From positions 19,259 through 83,258 of the forward strand of contig JAFWEX010000072.1 in the NCBI GenBank assembly GCA_017512705.1: DNA of 64,000 bases, written 5' to 3'. Below are positions 48,850-56,996 of the stretch, piece after piece; position 1 is the stretch's first letter; every line of letters begins with the position of its first letter. Made by a program: the position numbers and the translations under genes. Origin of the DNA: Paenibacillus sp. (lineage in GTDB: Bacteria > Bacillota > Bacilli > Paenibacillales > Paenibacillaceae). The notes beneath the pieces are model-generated. The model searched no databases and was not told where the DNA came from. It saw only the letters and a program-made list of their open reading frames with translations.

Positions 48850-49113
48850 ATGTCAACAGAAAAGACAGTAGTTTCTAACTTTGACACCTGGAAGAAGTTT
48901 TTGGGTGATCGCGTACTGCAAGCAGAGAAGATGGGGATGAGTGAAGATACCATCAACAAACTGGCATACGAGATCGGTGACTTCCTTGATGAAAAGGTTG
49001 ATCCGGCGAATCATTCCAACCGGGCATTGAAGGAACTATGGGATGTCGGCGATGCAGATGAGCGTCGTACGATTGCGCGCCTGATGGTCAAATTGGCCAA
49101 ACAAAACGCATAA
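48850..49113 (+). CDS. ymfJ: DUF3243 protein YmfJ
   Basis: An 87-residue soluble helical protein (FDTWKKFLGDRVLQAEKMGMSEDTINKLAYEIGDFLDEKVDPANHSNRALKELWDVGD) of the DUF3243 family. ATG 48850 has a strong AAGGAGGA. Same place as B. subtilis ymfJ, between ymfI and ymfK. It is followed by a terminator. Function unknown. The 184-base gap before it holds a GTGTT/AACAC hairpin near 48729-48747. Confidence 0.88.
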   Translation: MSTEKTVVSNFDTWKKFLGDRVLQAEKMGMSEDTINKLAYEIGDFLDEKVDPANHSNRALKELWDVGDADERRTIARLMVKLAKQNA

Positions 49114-49125
49114 GGCAAGAGGTGA

Positions 49126-49150
49126 AGAGCTCCCTTAAAGGGGGCTTTTC
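49126..49150 (+). terminator. Terminator after ymfJ
   Basis: AGCTCCC at 49128-49134 pairs with GGGGGCT at 49140-49146 (one G-U), followed by TTTTC. Confidence 0.7.
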
Positions 49151-49311
49151 TCTAATGATTACAAACGGATTACAGAGCTGTTCTTGTAATTCATTTTCAT
49201 TTTATATATCATTAACGTGACCCATTTTTAGAAGATGATCCAGAATGATGCTCAGTGAACGCGTTCTGACGTTGTCGAATAATGTGGAATAATGCATTAC
49301 GGGGTGTAAAA

Positions 49312-50079
49312 ATGGAAACTAAACAATGGTATATGGAATATAAAATACATAAGAACAGACCTGGTCTTCTGGGGGATATCGCCTCGATGCTGGGGATGCT
49401 TGAAGTTAATATATTGACCATAAATGGTGTGGAAGGAAAAACACGCGGCATGCTGCTTGAATCTGATGATGATGAGAAAATTCGGCTGCTTGGAGAGATG
49501 CTTCGTAAAGTAAACAGCATTACAGTATCCGCTCTGCGCCAACCTAAATTGGTGGATATTCTGGCCGTACGTCATGGAAGGTATATTGACCGTGATTCAG
49601 ATGACCGTAAAACATTCCGTTTCACCCGTGATGAACTTGGGTTACTTGTTGATTTTTTGGGTGAAGTATTTAAAAGAGAAGGTAATCAGGTGATCGGCTT
49701 ACGTGGAATGCCTCGAGTTGGCAAAACAGAATCCATCATTGCAGGAAGTGTGTGTGCCATGAAACGGTGGACTTTTGTATCTTCTACACTTCTTCGGCAA
49801 ACGATCCGTAGCCAGATGTCCGAAGACGAATTGAATCCGAATAACGTCTTCATCATTGATGGTATTGTCAGCACCATTCGCTCTAGCGAAAGACATTATA
49901 ATCTGCTGCAAGATATTATGTCGATGCCAAGCACCAAAGTGATTGAGCACCCTGATATTTTTGTGCAGGAATCCGAGTATGATTACAATAATTTTGATAT
50001 TATAATTGAATTGCGTAATAATCCTAATGAAGAAATTATTTATGATACGTTTACGGCTAGCTATACAGATGAACTATAA
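49312..50079 (+). CDS. ymfK: DUF3388 protein YmfK with ACT-like and P-loop segments
   Basis: A 255-residue protein. The N-terminus (about 5-75, RPGLLGDIASMLGMLEVNILTINGVEG) has the pattern of an ACT domain, which usually binds small molecules. Residues 132-139 (GMPRVGKT) form a perfect Walker A motif, and NNVFIIDGIV may be a Walker B strand. ATG 49312 has GGGGTG just upstream. B. subtilis has ymfK between ymfJ and ymfM. Family DUF3388 is uncharacterised. A ligand-controlled NTPase is inference. Confidence 0.82.
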   Translation: METKQWYMEYKIHKNRPGLLGDIASMLGMLEVNILTINGVEGKTRGMLLESDDDEKIRLLGEMLRKVNSITVSALRQPKLVDILAVRHGRYIDRDSDDRKTFRFTRDELGLLVDFLGEVFKREGNQVIGLRGMPRVGKTESIIAGSVCAMKRWTFVSSTLLRQTIRSQMSEDELNPNNVFIIDGIVSTIRSSERHYNLLQDIMSMPSTKVIEHPDIFVQESEYDYNNFDIIIELRNNPNEEIIYDTFTASYTDEL

Positions 50080-50145
50080 AGCACCGTACGGAATCATGGA
50101 ATAGATAATCAACAAGTATAGAGATAAACATAAGGAGGAGATGGC

Positions 50146-51228
50146 ATGTCTGAACTGGGTCAGCAGTTAAGAGAGGCCCGGCTGCAAAAAGGGATGAGTC
50201 TCGATGACGTACAGGAAATGACTAAAATTCGCAAGAGGTATTTGGAGGCGATAGAAGCAGGGGACTACAAAGTGTTGCCTGGTAGCTTCTATGTGCGCGC
50301 ATTTATAAAAACCTACGCGGAAACAGTTGGACTGAATCCGGATGAGCTGCTGGAAGGGCATAAAAAAGACGTACCTGCAGAAACTGCCGAAGCAACGATG
50401 GAACCCGTAATTCAGAAACGCTCAAGCCGACCTACAGAGCGGAGTAATCGGTGGATGTCTGTTGCTCTAATGTGGACATTTCCACTTTTAATTATCGTTC
50501 TTTTGTATTTGTATATTGCATCCAATAAAGGTGACGATACGGATCCACAAGGATTGGATGATACCAAAATAACAGATAGTCAGAAGGCGGCTGACGATAA
50601 GCCTGATCCGCCATCTGATAACGGACAGGTGACTACCCCACCCGCATCAGATCCTGGAACGGATAATTCCGGTACGGGTGAAGCTGGTGGAAACGGTGGC
50701 GGTACTGACGTGAATGGTCAGACTGACGAACCAAATAACGGTCAAACCGATGGCCAGACTGATGGACAAAGTGGCGAACAGACCGGTGAGGATCAAGAGG
50801 AAGTAGCACCTAGCACACCAGGCTTAGTCACTGTTTCGGAGGACGGGAAATCGGGCAATATTACTAACTTCAAAGTTAGCGGTAGTGCAGGACAGCCTGT
50901 AACGGTAACTATCAAAGCTACAGGGAAAAGTTGGCTTGAAGTATATAAAGGCGAGAATTCCAGCGGTGAGAAGCTAGAATATGGCAATACAGCCGACGGT
51001 GACGTATTCACATTTACGCTGGATAACGCGGGAATCTACATTAAGTCTGGTTATGCTGCTGCAACGACCATTGATGTGGGTGGCCAAGTGGTAACCGATG
51101 GAAAAGCGACTAACCGCATTCGTCTCAAGTTGGATACTGATAGTGCAGCTTCGGCTACAGGAACTGAAGGAACATCTGACATCAATACTGGCGATTCTCC
51201 AGCAAGCGGAAGTTCCAGTAACGAATAA
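50146..51228 (+). CDS. rodZ: RodZ-family cell-shape protein (YmfM)
   Basis: A 360-residue RodZ-type protein: an N-terminal helix-turn-helix (LGQQLREARLQKGMSLDDVQEMTKIRKRYLEAIEAGDYKVLPG) that in RodZ contacts MreB, one membrane segment (about 105-125), a Gly/Gln/Asp-rich linker with NGQTDGQ-like units (about 150-225) and a C-terminal beta domain (about 225-330). ATG 50146 has AAGGAGGAGA. It is followed by a small membrane protein gene. Synteny with ymfM supports the call. Confidence 0.9.
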   Translation: MSELGQQLREARLQKGMSLDDVQEMTKIRKRYLEAIEAGDYKVLPGSFYVRAFIKTYAETVGLNPDELLEGHKKDVPAETAEATMEPVIQKRSSRPTERSNRWMSVALMWTFPLLIIVLLYLYIASNKGDDTDPQGLDDTKITDSQKAADDKPDPPSDNGQVTTPPASDPGTDNSGTGEAGGNGGGTDVNGQTDEPNNGQTDGQTDGQSGEQTGEDQEEVAPSTPGLVTVSEDGKSGNITNFKVSGSAGQPVTVTIKATGKSWLEVYKGENSSGEKLEYGNTADGDVFTFTLDNAGIYIKSGYAAATTIDVGGQVVTDGKATNRIRLKLDTDSAASATGTEGTSDINTGDSPASGSSSNE

Positions 51229-51301
51229 CCTCGCTGACTGCAGGAGACAATAAGTTTGTCTTCAATTGCAGTTAACTTATGGTGAAGTGAGGTGGAAGGC
51301 C

Positions 51302-51466
51302 ATGACAGTCAGCTGGATCGTAACCGGTTTAGGGATCATTGTCAGCCTCCTGGGTTATTATCTGACTCCAAGTGCCTGGGGTTATGGAATATTGGGCTTT
51401 GGGCTTGCACATATCGTTTTGGGTGTGCTGGATATGTTCAGACAACCTGACCGCAGCCGGTATTAG
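51302..51466 (+). CDS. Small two-helix membrane protein of unknown function
   Basis: A 54-residue protein with two hydrophobic helices (VSWIVTGLGIIVSLLGYYL and GILGFGLAHIVLGVLDMF) and a basic tail, QPDRSRY. ATG 51302 is preceded by AGGTGGAAGG. An upstream in-frame ATG at 51266 lacks an SD. It lies 73 bases after rodZ and is followed by a strong terminator, so it is the last gene of that unit. Codon use and the ribosome-binding site support a real gene. Confidence 0.75.
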   Translation: MTVSWIVTGLGIIVSLLGYYLTPSAWGYGILGFGLAHIVLGVLDMFRQPDRSRY

Positions 51467-51482
51467 AAGTAGCTGGACTAGT

Positions 51483-51526
51483 AAGCATTTTTGGTGGCCG
51501 GACGGTACGCCAAAAATGCTTTTTTC
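51483..51526 (+). terminator. Terminator after the small membrane protein gene
   Basis: AAGCATTTTTGG at 51483-51494 pairs with CCAAAAATGCTT at 51510-51521, followed by TTTTT. Confidence 0.95.
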
Positions 51527-51615
51527 TATGGGCAGTAAGGCTAAAATTAGACTTTTGCTTGACGTTTACTCTATAATGTTACAGAACATATGATTAACTG
51601 AAAGGGTGACTCGGT

Positions 51616-52107
51616 TTGAGTTCAGAAAATTCATTTGATATTGTGTCCAAAATGGACTTGCAGGAACTGACTAATGCTGTTACACAAACGGAAAAGGAAA
51701 TTGGCAATCGTTATGATTTCAAGGGTAGCAAGAGTAGCTTGAAACTTGACAAGGATGCTTTAACAATTGTTTCGGACGATGAAACCAAATTAAAGGCTGT
51801 TATTGAAGTGTTGCAATCTAAAATGGCAAAGCGGGGGCTACCGCTGAAAAACATGGAGTACTCCAAAGTAGAACCTGCTTCATCTGGCACAGTTCGTCAA
51901 CGTTTGAATTTCAAACAGGGGATTGATCAGGATGTAGCCAAAAAGATTAACATTCTCATTCGGGATTCCAAGCTCAAGGTAAAGAGTCAGATTCAGGGGG
52001 ACCAGCTTCGGGTTACAGGGAAAAGCAAAAACGATCTGCAAGCAGTAATGCAGATGCTTAATGGAGCTAACTTGCCTCTAGATCTCCAATATACCAACTT
52101 TAAATAA
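51616..52107 (+). CDS. yajQ: YajQ-family nucleotide-binding protein
   Basis: A 163-residue protein of the YajQ/UPF0234 family (SFDIVSKMDLQELTNAVTQTEKEIGNRYDFKGSKSS; INILIRDSKLKVKSQIQGDQLRVTGKSKNDLQ). Members bind RNA, and one in Xanthomonas binds cyclic di-GMP. The start is TTG 51616 with AAAGGGTGA at 51601-51609. A TATAAT at 51572-51577 may be its -10, but no good -35 is seen. It lies between the rodZ unit and pgsA, unlike B. subtilis. Confidence 0.92.
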   Translation: MSSENSFDIVSKMDLQELTNAVTQTEKEIGNRYDFKGSKSSLKLDKDALTIVSDDETKLKAVIEVLQSKMAKRGLPLKNMEYSKVEPASSGTVRQRLNFKQGIDQDVAKKINILIRDSKLKVKSQIQGDQLRVTGKSKNDLQAVMQMLNGANLPLDLQYTNFK

Positions 52108-52132
52108 GAAGTTCCGGTGCAGCAATGTCTTT

Positions 52133-52162
52133 TTGACACTGTATTGGCGCATATATTATACT
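52133..52162 (+). promoter_or_regulatory. Sigma-A promoter for pgsA in the 315-base yajQ-pgsA gap
   Basis: A perfect TTGACA at 52133-52138, an 18-base spacer and TATACT at 52157-52162. The pgsA start is about 260 bases downstream. An open frame of 76 codons overlaps the promoter but has no convincing start or domain. The rest of the gap shows only a weak second promoter-like TTGACT at 52283. Confidence 0.7.
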
Positions 52163-52422
52163 AAATGTGCATTGCTGGCAGTCACGCATCAAGTCCAGTC
52201 TTCATCGTTTGCTGACTTTGTGAAAAGCAGTACACTTCTGAAAGTCACCGGAGCGATTCAAAGCGGTTTTGCGTTTGAGCGGTTGACTTTATTTTTGCGT
52301 TTCTACATAGGGTTACATGTAAATACAAGTCGACGGTTCAATCGTTCATTCCTGCTCAGATGATGAATACGGAATTAGGGTGAATGTTTGAAGTAATGGA
52401 GGATACAGAGGGAGGGCGTCTT

Positions 52423-53010
52423 GTGAATTTACCCAACCGGATTACGCTTGCACGAATTTGCTTAATCCCTTTTTTGATGGTGTTCCTGCTCGTGGATTTT
52501 CCATTTTATCCGGAGCCGTTACATCTTGGGAGCTTGGTGCTTCCGTATAACCAATTAATTGCTGCTTTTATTTTTATCGTTGCTGCAAGCACGGATGGAA
52601 TAGACGGCTATCTTGCAAGGAAAAACAATATGGTCACCAATCTGGGCAAATTGCTTGACCCTCTCGCAGATAAGCTGCTGGTTACCGCAGTTCTGATTTC
52701 ACTGGTTCAGATGGGCAAGCTGGACTCATGGATTGCAGTAGTTATCATCAGCCGTGAATTCGCTGTGACGGGCCTACGGCAGATTGCTTTGCTTGATGGC
52801 TCGGTTGTTGCTGCGAGTGCTTGGGGGAAATTGAAGACGGTCGTGCAGATTATCGCAATTGTGTTGCTGCTGCTAAACAATTTTCCGTTTTCATACACAG
52901 GCATTCATGTTGATGTTATTGCCGTATGGGCAGCAGCTCTGATCACCATCTGGTCTGGAATCGATTACTTTATCAAAAACAAAAATTTGCTTAACCTATC
53001 AAAAGCGTAA
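52423..53010 (+). CDS. pgsA: CDP-diacylglycerol-glycerol-3-phosphate 3-phosphatidyltransferase
   Basis: Membrane enzyme making phosphatidylglycerol phosphate from the CDP-diacylglycerol supplied by CdsA. The CDP-alcohol phosphotransferase motif DGYLARKNN...GKLLDPLADK carries its Asp ligands, and several membrane helices are visible. I chose GTG 52423 (MNLPNRITLARI) because GGGAGGG is 6 bases upstream and B. subtilis PgsA begins similarly. ATG 52384 is an alternative that adds 13 residues. 195 aa. Confidence 0.94.
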   Translation: MNLPNRITLARICLIPFLMVFLLVDFPFYPEPLHLGSLVLPYNQLIAAFIFIVAASTDGIDGYLARKNNMVTNLGKLLDPLADKLLVTAVLISLVQMGKLDSWIAVVIISREFAVTGLRQIALLDGSVVAASAWGKLKTVVQIIAIVLLLLNNFPFSYTGIHVDVIAVWAAALITIWSGIDYFIKNKNLLNLSKA

Positions 53011-53056
53011 TCATTTATGCTGAAATGGGTAATGATGAAGTACTCATCGGGTTAAA

Positions 53057-53086
53057 GGGCAATAGGAACTGTTCCTATTGCCCTTT
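53057..53086 (+). terminator. Terminator between pgsA and cinA
   Basis: GGGCAATAGGAA, a CTG loop and TTCCTATTGCCC form a perfect 12-bp hairpin followed by TTT. The T run is short, so readthrough into cinA is possible. Confidence 0.75.
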
Positions 53087-53119
53087 GATTACTCAACAAG
53101 TGCACAGGAGGATACTGAA

Positions 53120-54376
53120 ATGAAGGCAGAGATTATCGCAGTCGGCACAGAGCTGTTATTAGGACAAATTGTGAATACGAATGCCAGATACCTTTCCCGG
53201 GAACTTGCTGCAATGGGGATCGACGTGTATTTCCAGACGGTGGTTGGAGATAACCTGAATAGGCTCAGTGAAGCGATACGTATCGCTGCGGGACGAGCAG
53301 ACATTATTTTATTTTCCGGAGGCATTGGCCCCACTCAAGATGATTTGACCAAAGACGCACTAGCTGCTGTATTGAATCGAAACTTGCATATAGACCGCAT
53401 GGCGATGGACAAAATTGAAGGATTTTTCCGTGATCGGAATGTGGAGATGACAGAAAATAATCGACGCCAAGCTATCGTTATTGAGGGTGGGACACCTTTG
53501 GCTAATGAGACAGGGCTGGCTGCTGGTAATGCCATTGCTGATAATGGTAAATTTTATGTCGTTATGCCTGGACCACCAAAAGAACTGATCCCCATGTTTG
53601 AGCAGGAAGTGAAGCCTTGGTTGTTCCAGCATGCTCTTACAGAAGAAATGCCGATATATTCCCGTATGTTGAAATTCGCTGGAATTGGTGAATCTGCGTT
53701 GGAAGATCGGTTGCTGGACCTCATTGATGGGCAGACAGATCCTACAATTGCTCCCTATGCGAGTGAGGGGGAAGTGACTGTGCGTGTGTCCACCAAGGCT
53801 GCAACTGAAGGAGAAGCCAAGCTGAAGCTGGACGCCATGGAGGTGCAGATCCGCGAACGTTTGTCCGAACATCTCTACGCTAACGAGGATGTGCCTATTG
53901 AGTACACTATTGTTACTATGATGTCAGATATGGGGCTGACCGTGAGTGCAGCTGAAAGCTGCACAGGAGGACTTGTAATGCAGAGCCTTACTTCTGTGCC
54001 TGGTAGTGCATCTATGCTGAAAGGCGGCATTGTATGTTATTCCAATGAGATAAAGGAAAAGCTGCTGAATGTACCCCATAGTTATCTGGAAGGCAAAGAT
54101 GCACCTGGCGCGGTTAGCCCAGAAGTGGCAAAAGTGCTTGCAGAGCAGGTACGTATGATTGGTGATGCAGATTTCGGATTGGCTATTACGGGGGTTGCTG
54201 GTCCAGGATATTCGGAACGTAAACCGCCAGGACTTGTGTTTATCGCTTTGGCTGAACGCGGGAAAGAAACAGAGATTCACGAACTGCGCATCAATGGCAA
54301 TCGGGAGACAGTCCGCATTCGTTCGGCAAAAGCAATTTTGTATCGACTGTGGAAAAAATTAGTGGCTATTGATTAA
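53120..54376 (+). CDS. cinA: CinA-family competence/damage-inducible protein
   Basis: Two-domain protein of 418 aa: an N-terminal molybdopterin-binding-like domain (AEIIAVGTELLLGQIVNTNARYLS, SGGIGPTQDD) and a C-terminal CinA domain (SAAESCTGGLVMQSLTSVPGSASMLKGGIVCYSN), which in some bacteria is a nicotinamide-nucleotide amidase. ATG 53120 has GGAGGA at 53107-53112. It sits directly before recA, as in Bacillus and Streptococcus. Confidence 0.95.
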   Translation: MKAEIIAVGTELLLGQIVNTNARYLSRELAAMGIDVYFQTVVGDNLNRLSEAIRIAAGRADIILFSGGIGPTQDDLTKDALAAVLNRNLHIDRMAMDKIEGFFRDRNVEMTENNRRQAIVIEGGTPLANETGLAAGNAIADNGKFYVVMPGPPKELIPMFEQEVKPWLFQHALTEEMPIYSRMLKFAGIGESALEDRLLDLIDGQTDPTIAPYASEGEVTVRVSTKAATEGEAKLKLDAMEVQIRERLSEHLYANEDVPIEYTIVTMMSDMGLTVSAAESCTGGLVMQSLTSVPGSASMLKGGIVCYSNEIKEKLLNVPHSYLEGKDAPGAVSPEVAKVLAEQVRMIGDADFGLAITGVAGPGYSERKPPGLVFIALAERGKETEIHELRINGNRETVRIRSAKAILYRLWKKLVAID

Positions 54377-54439
54377 TTAAAAGGCTGCTGATTGCATTTG
54401 CATGATTAAGGAAGAGGAAGTATAATGGATAGAGACGGA

Positions 54440-54485
54440 AGAACCGTAAAATGAGGCTTTTCAGCCTTGTTTACGGTTCTTTTTC
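54440..54485 (+). terminator. Terminator between cinA and recA
   Basis: GAACCGTAAA at 54441-54450 pairs with TTTACGGTTC around 54470-54479. An inner AGGCT/AGCCT stem is also present. TTTTTC follows. Confidence 0.85.
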
Positions 54486-54538
54486 TATTTTTATATCGAT
54501 TTTCATGAGGAAGAGGCGCCTCGGCCGGAACAAAAAAA

Positions 54539-54552
54539 CGAATGTATGTTCG
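54539..54552 (+). promoter_or_regulatory. LexA (DinR) box upstream of recA
   Basis: CGAATGTATGTTCG differs at two positions from the Gram-positive SOS box CGAACATATGTTCG. It lies just upstream of the recA -35, so LexA repression of recA is expected. Confidence 0.85.
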
Positions 54553-54561
54553 AAAAAAAGC

Positions 54562-54590
54562 TTGGCAAACGAGTTAAAACAAGGTATCAT
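54562..54590 (+). promoter_or_regulatory. Sigma-A promoter for recA
   Basis: TTGGCA at 54562-54567, a 17-base spacer and TATCAT at 54585-54590, about 30 bases before the start codon and next to the LexA box. Confidence 0.75.
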
Positions 54591-54621
54591 TACATTATAA
54601 ACAGTAAAGGGTGTGAGTTTA

Positions 54622-55686
54622 TTGTCAGACCGTCGTGCTGCGCTGGATATGGCGCTCCGTCAAATAGAGAAGCAATTTGGTAAAGGTTCCATTATGAAAC
54701 TGGGTGAGTCAACTCACATGAATGTGGAAATCATCCCCAGCGGATCTTTGGCTTTGGATATTGCATTAGGAACAGGCGGCTTGCCTAAAGGCCGTATTGT
54801 TGAAATATATGGACCTGAGTCTTCAGGTAAAACAACCGTTGCATTGCATGCAATTGCAGAAGTTCAGCGTGTTGGTGGACAAGCTGCGTTTATCGATGCA
54901 GAGCACGCACTTGATCCGAATTATGCAAGCAAACTGGGCGTTAACATTGATGAATTGCTTTTGTCTCAACCGGATACAGGAGAGCAGGGATTGGAGATTG
55001 CCGAGGCTCTTGTGCGTAGTGGTGCAGTAGACATTATTGTTATCGACTCTGTAGCAGCTCTTGTACCAAAAGCAGAGATTGAAGGCGAAATGGGTGATTC
55101 TCACGTAGGTTTGCAAGCGCGTTTGATGTCCCAAGCATTGCGGAAATTATCTGGTGCAATTAGCAAATCCAAAACAATCGCCATCTTTATCAACCAGCTT
55201 CGTGAGAAAGTGGGTGTCATGTTTGGTAACCCGGAAACGACACCTGGTGGCCGTGCGCTGAAGTTCTATTCCACGGTACGTCTCGACGTACGCCGTATCG
55301 AGAGTATCAAATCGGGGAATGACATTACAGGTAACCGTACTCGTATTAAAGTCGTTAAGAACAAAGTAGCACCTCCGTTTAAACAAGCGGAAGTTGATAT
55401 TATGTATGGTGAGGGTATTTCCAGAGAGGGAAGTATCATTGATATCGGTACAGATTTGGATATCGTGAATAAAAGTGGCGCTTGGTATTCATACGAAGGC
55501 GAACGTCTGGGTCAAGGCCGTGAGAACGCGAAGCAGTTTATGAAAGAGCATAAAGAGATCGCTGATGTGATTGAGCAAAAAATTCGTGAAGCCAGCAATT
55601 TAACAACTGCTGTTCCCGCACCAACTAGCGAAGAACAAGAAAAAGAAGCGGCTGAAGAACAAGAGTTATTCGAAATTAACGAGTAA
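54622..55686 (+). CDS. recA: Recombinase RecA
   Basis: Strand-exchange ATPase and co-protease for LexA. Walker [10 protein letters not shown] near residue 70, [13 protein letters not shown], and loop residues in [28 protein letters not shown] are intact. The acidic C-terminal tail ([18 protein letters not shown]) is typical. I chose TTG 54622 ([12 protein letters not shown]) because AAGGGTG is 8 bases upstream. GTG 54613 overlaps that SD. 354 aa. Confidence 0.98.
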   Translation: MSDRRAALDMALRQIEKQFGKGSIMKLGESTHMNVEIIPSGSLALDIALGTGGLPKGRIVEIYGPESSGKTTVALHAIAEVQRVGGQAAFIDAEHALDPNYASKLGVNIDELLLSQPDTGEQGLEIAEALVRSGAVDIIVIDSVAALVPKAEIEGEMGDSHVGLQARLMSQALRKLSGAISKSKTIAIFINQLREKVGVMFGNPETTPGGRALKFYSTVRLDVRRIESIKSGNDITGNRTRIKVVKNKVAPPFKQAEVDIMYGEGISREGSIIDIGTDLDIVNKSGAWYSYEGERLGQGRENAKQFMKEHKEIADVIEQKIREASNLTTAVPAPTSEEQEKEAAEEQELFEINE

Positions 55687-55689
55687 TTT

Positions 55690-55732
55690 TTCTGTACGTG
55701 TCAGATTATCCTGTCTTCTGACACGTACAGAA
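55690..55732 (+). promoter_or_regulatory. Perfect hairpin right after recA, without a T run
   Basis: TTCTGTACGTGTCAGA at 55690-55705 pairs perfectly with TCTGACACGTACAGAA at 55717-55732. T residues lie before it and A residues after it, so it is not a standard terminator on either strand. It may protect the recA mRNA 3' end. Confidence 0.6.
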
Positions 55733-55785
55733 CTTGTATAAGTGAACGCTAATGCTTACCTAGTTAAATAGGAATAGTTTCTTGC

Positions 55786-55830
55786 GATGCTAACAGCCTC
55801 TGTCCATTTCGGACAGAGGCTGTTAGCATC
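55786..55830 (+). repeat. Perfect 20-bp inverted repeat between recA and recX
   Basis: GATGCTAACAGCCTCTGTCC at 55786-55805 is followed by the loop ATTTC and its exact reverse complement at 55811-55830. No T tract follows. It is 54 bases after the preceding hairpin. It could be a terminator variant, a processing or stability element, or a site for a protein dimer. Confidence 0.8.
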
Positions 55831-55919
55831 TATGCCATAGGTGACCTGAAGTACAGGGAAAAATAGAGGGGAATCGATTTTCTTACCCCGATAGAGCCAA
55901 TAGGAGCGTGAGGATCATC

Positions 55920-56687
55920 GTGAAGCATCCACATAACGAGTATGAATTTGATGAAAAGCTTGAAGAAGAACTGCATGAACAAATGGAGTTAGACGGCATT
56001 TCTCAACTTCCAGAAGATGAAGAGCTTATGATTACCCGCGTAGAACGTACCAAAAGCAGGGAAGCACGCTATCGGATTTCATTCGGCATATATTCCATTA
56101 CTGTCCTTGAAGATGTGATGATTAAATACAGAATGACACGTGGCAATACCTTCATGAAGAAAGATCTGGAGGAAATTGTCGTAGCCGATGAACGTCAACG
56201 TACCTATGTTCAGTCCTTGCGTTTTTTGGAGTTTAAGCAACGAACGCGTCATGAATTAGGCCAAAAGCTGAAACAAAAAGAGTTTGCGCCACCGATCATT
56301 GAGGAAGTATTGGATCGATTAGAACAAGAAAAGCTCGTCGATGATGACCTGTTTGCTAAGGAATGGACAAGACAGCGTATGGAGGGACAGCGGAAGGGAA
56401 AACTGTGGATAAAGCAAGAATTGCGTCAAAAAGGTATTGCCAATGAACTTATTGCAGAAGTATTAGACGAGGTAAGTCCCGACGCAGAGTTGGAAACTGC
56501 TTTGGCAGCTGGCCGTAAAAAATGGAAACAGGTTCGTGGAGATGTACAAGAGAAGAAACGTAAAACGTTCCCCTACCTGATGCGGCGTGGTTTTAGCATG
56601 GATATGGTACGTCGTGTTGTGAATCGTTTAATTGAAGAAGATGGAGCGGAAGATGCCGAAGATGATGAAGCTTTGTTATGGGACTAA
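55920..56687 (+). CDS. recX: RecA regulator RecX
   Basis: Regulatory protein that modulates RecA filaments. Three RecX helical repeats are visible (SLRFLEFKQRTRHELGQKLKQKEFAPPIIEEVLDRLEQEKLVDDDLFAKEW; GKLWIKQELRQKGIANELIAEVL; KTFPYLMRRGFSMDMVRRVV). The start is uncertain: GTG 55920 has GAGG 6 bases upstream, GTG 55908 adds 4 residues, and ATG 56028 would remove the charged N-terminal extension. About 255 aa. Follows recA, separated by two hairpins. Confidence 0.88.
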   Translation: MKHPHNEYEFDEKLEEELHEQMELDGISQLPEDEELMITRVERTKSREARYRISFGIYSITVLEDVMIKYRMTRGNTFMKKDLEEIVVADERQRTYVQSLRFLEFKQRTRHELGQKLKQKEFAPPIIEEVLDRLEQEKLVDDDLFAKEWTRQRMEGQRKGKLWIKQELRQKGIANELIAEVLDEVSPDAELETALAAGRKKWKQVRGDVQEKKRKTFPYLMRRGFSMDMVRRVVNRLIEEDGAEDAEDDEALLWD

Positions 56688-56715
56688 ACGCTAAGACTAA
56701 CAATACGGCATTCTC

Positions 56716-56745
56716 TTGACAATTTCTTTCGTGAAATACTAAAAT
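56716..56745 (+). promoter_or_regulatory. Sigma-A promoter for rny
   Basis: A perfect TTGACA at 56716-56721, an 18-base spacer and TAAAAT at 56740-56745. The start codon is about 250 bases downstream. Confidence 0.75.
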
Positions 56746-56834
56746 GGACATGAGTCTGTAAGAAATCGCAACCCTTTTTCCTTCCAAAAAAGCGGTATGG
56801 ATTTCTACGGATTTATACCATTCCTAATTATGGG

Positions 56835-56903
56835 TTCACTGGTAACAGTGAATAGTACATGTAGTCATGTACATGTGAAATGAACATCGGCGGGGGATCG
56901 CCG
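56835..56903 (+). promoter_or_regulatory. Three consecutive hairpins in the rny leader
   Basis: TTCACTG 56835-56841, loop GTAA, CAGTGAA 56846-56852. Then GTACATG 56855-56861, loop TAGT, CATGTAC 56866-56872. Then CGGCG 56888-56892 and CGCCG 56899-56903 around GGGGAT. All three stems are perfect. No gene is supported in this 309-base gap between recX and rny. A role in controlling rny mRNA is inference. Confidence 0.65.
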
Positions 56904-56996
56904 TGAGTATTCGTTATTCCCAAACATATGTGAGGCTTGAAAACAGCAAATTGACCCAAGGAGTGCCTTGGAGGAACCAACGAGGAGGTGAACAGT

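Noticed and set aside
49312-50079. Classification of YmfK as a guanylate-kinase-type enzyme from its P-loop
   Set aside because: Only the Walker A motif is clear; no other kinase motifs are visible.
52133-52363. 76-codon open frame between yajQ and pgsA
   Set aside because: It begins inside the -35 of a strong sigma-A promoter, has no SD and no recognisable pattern.
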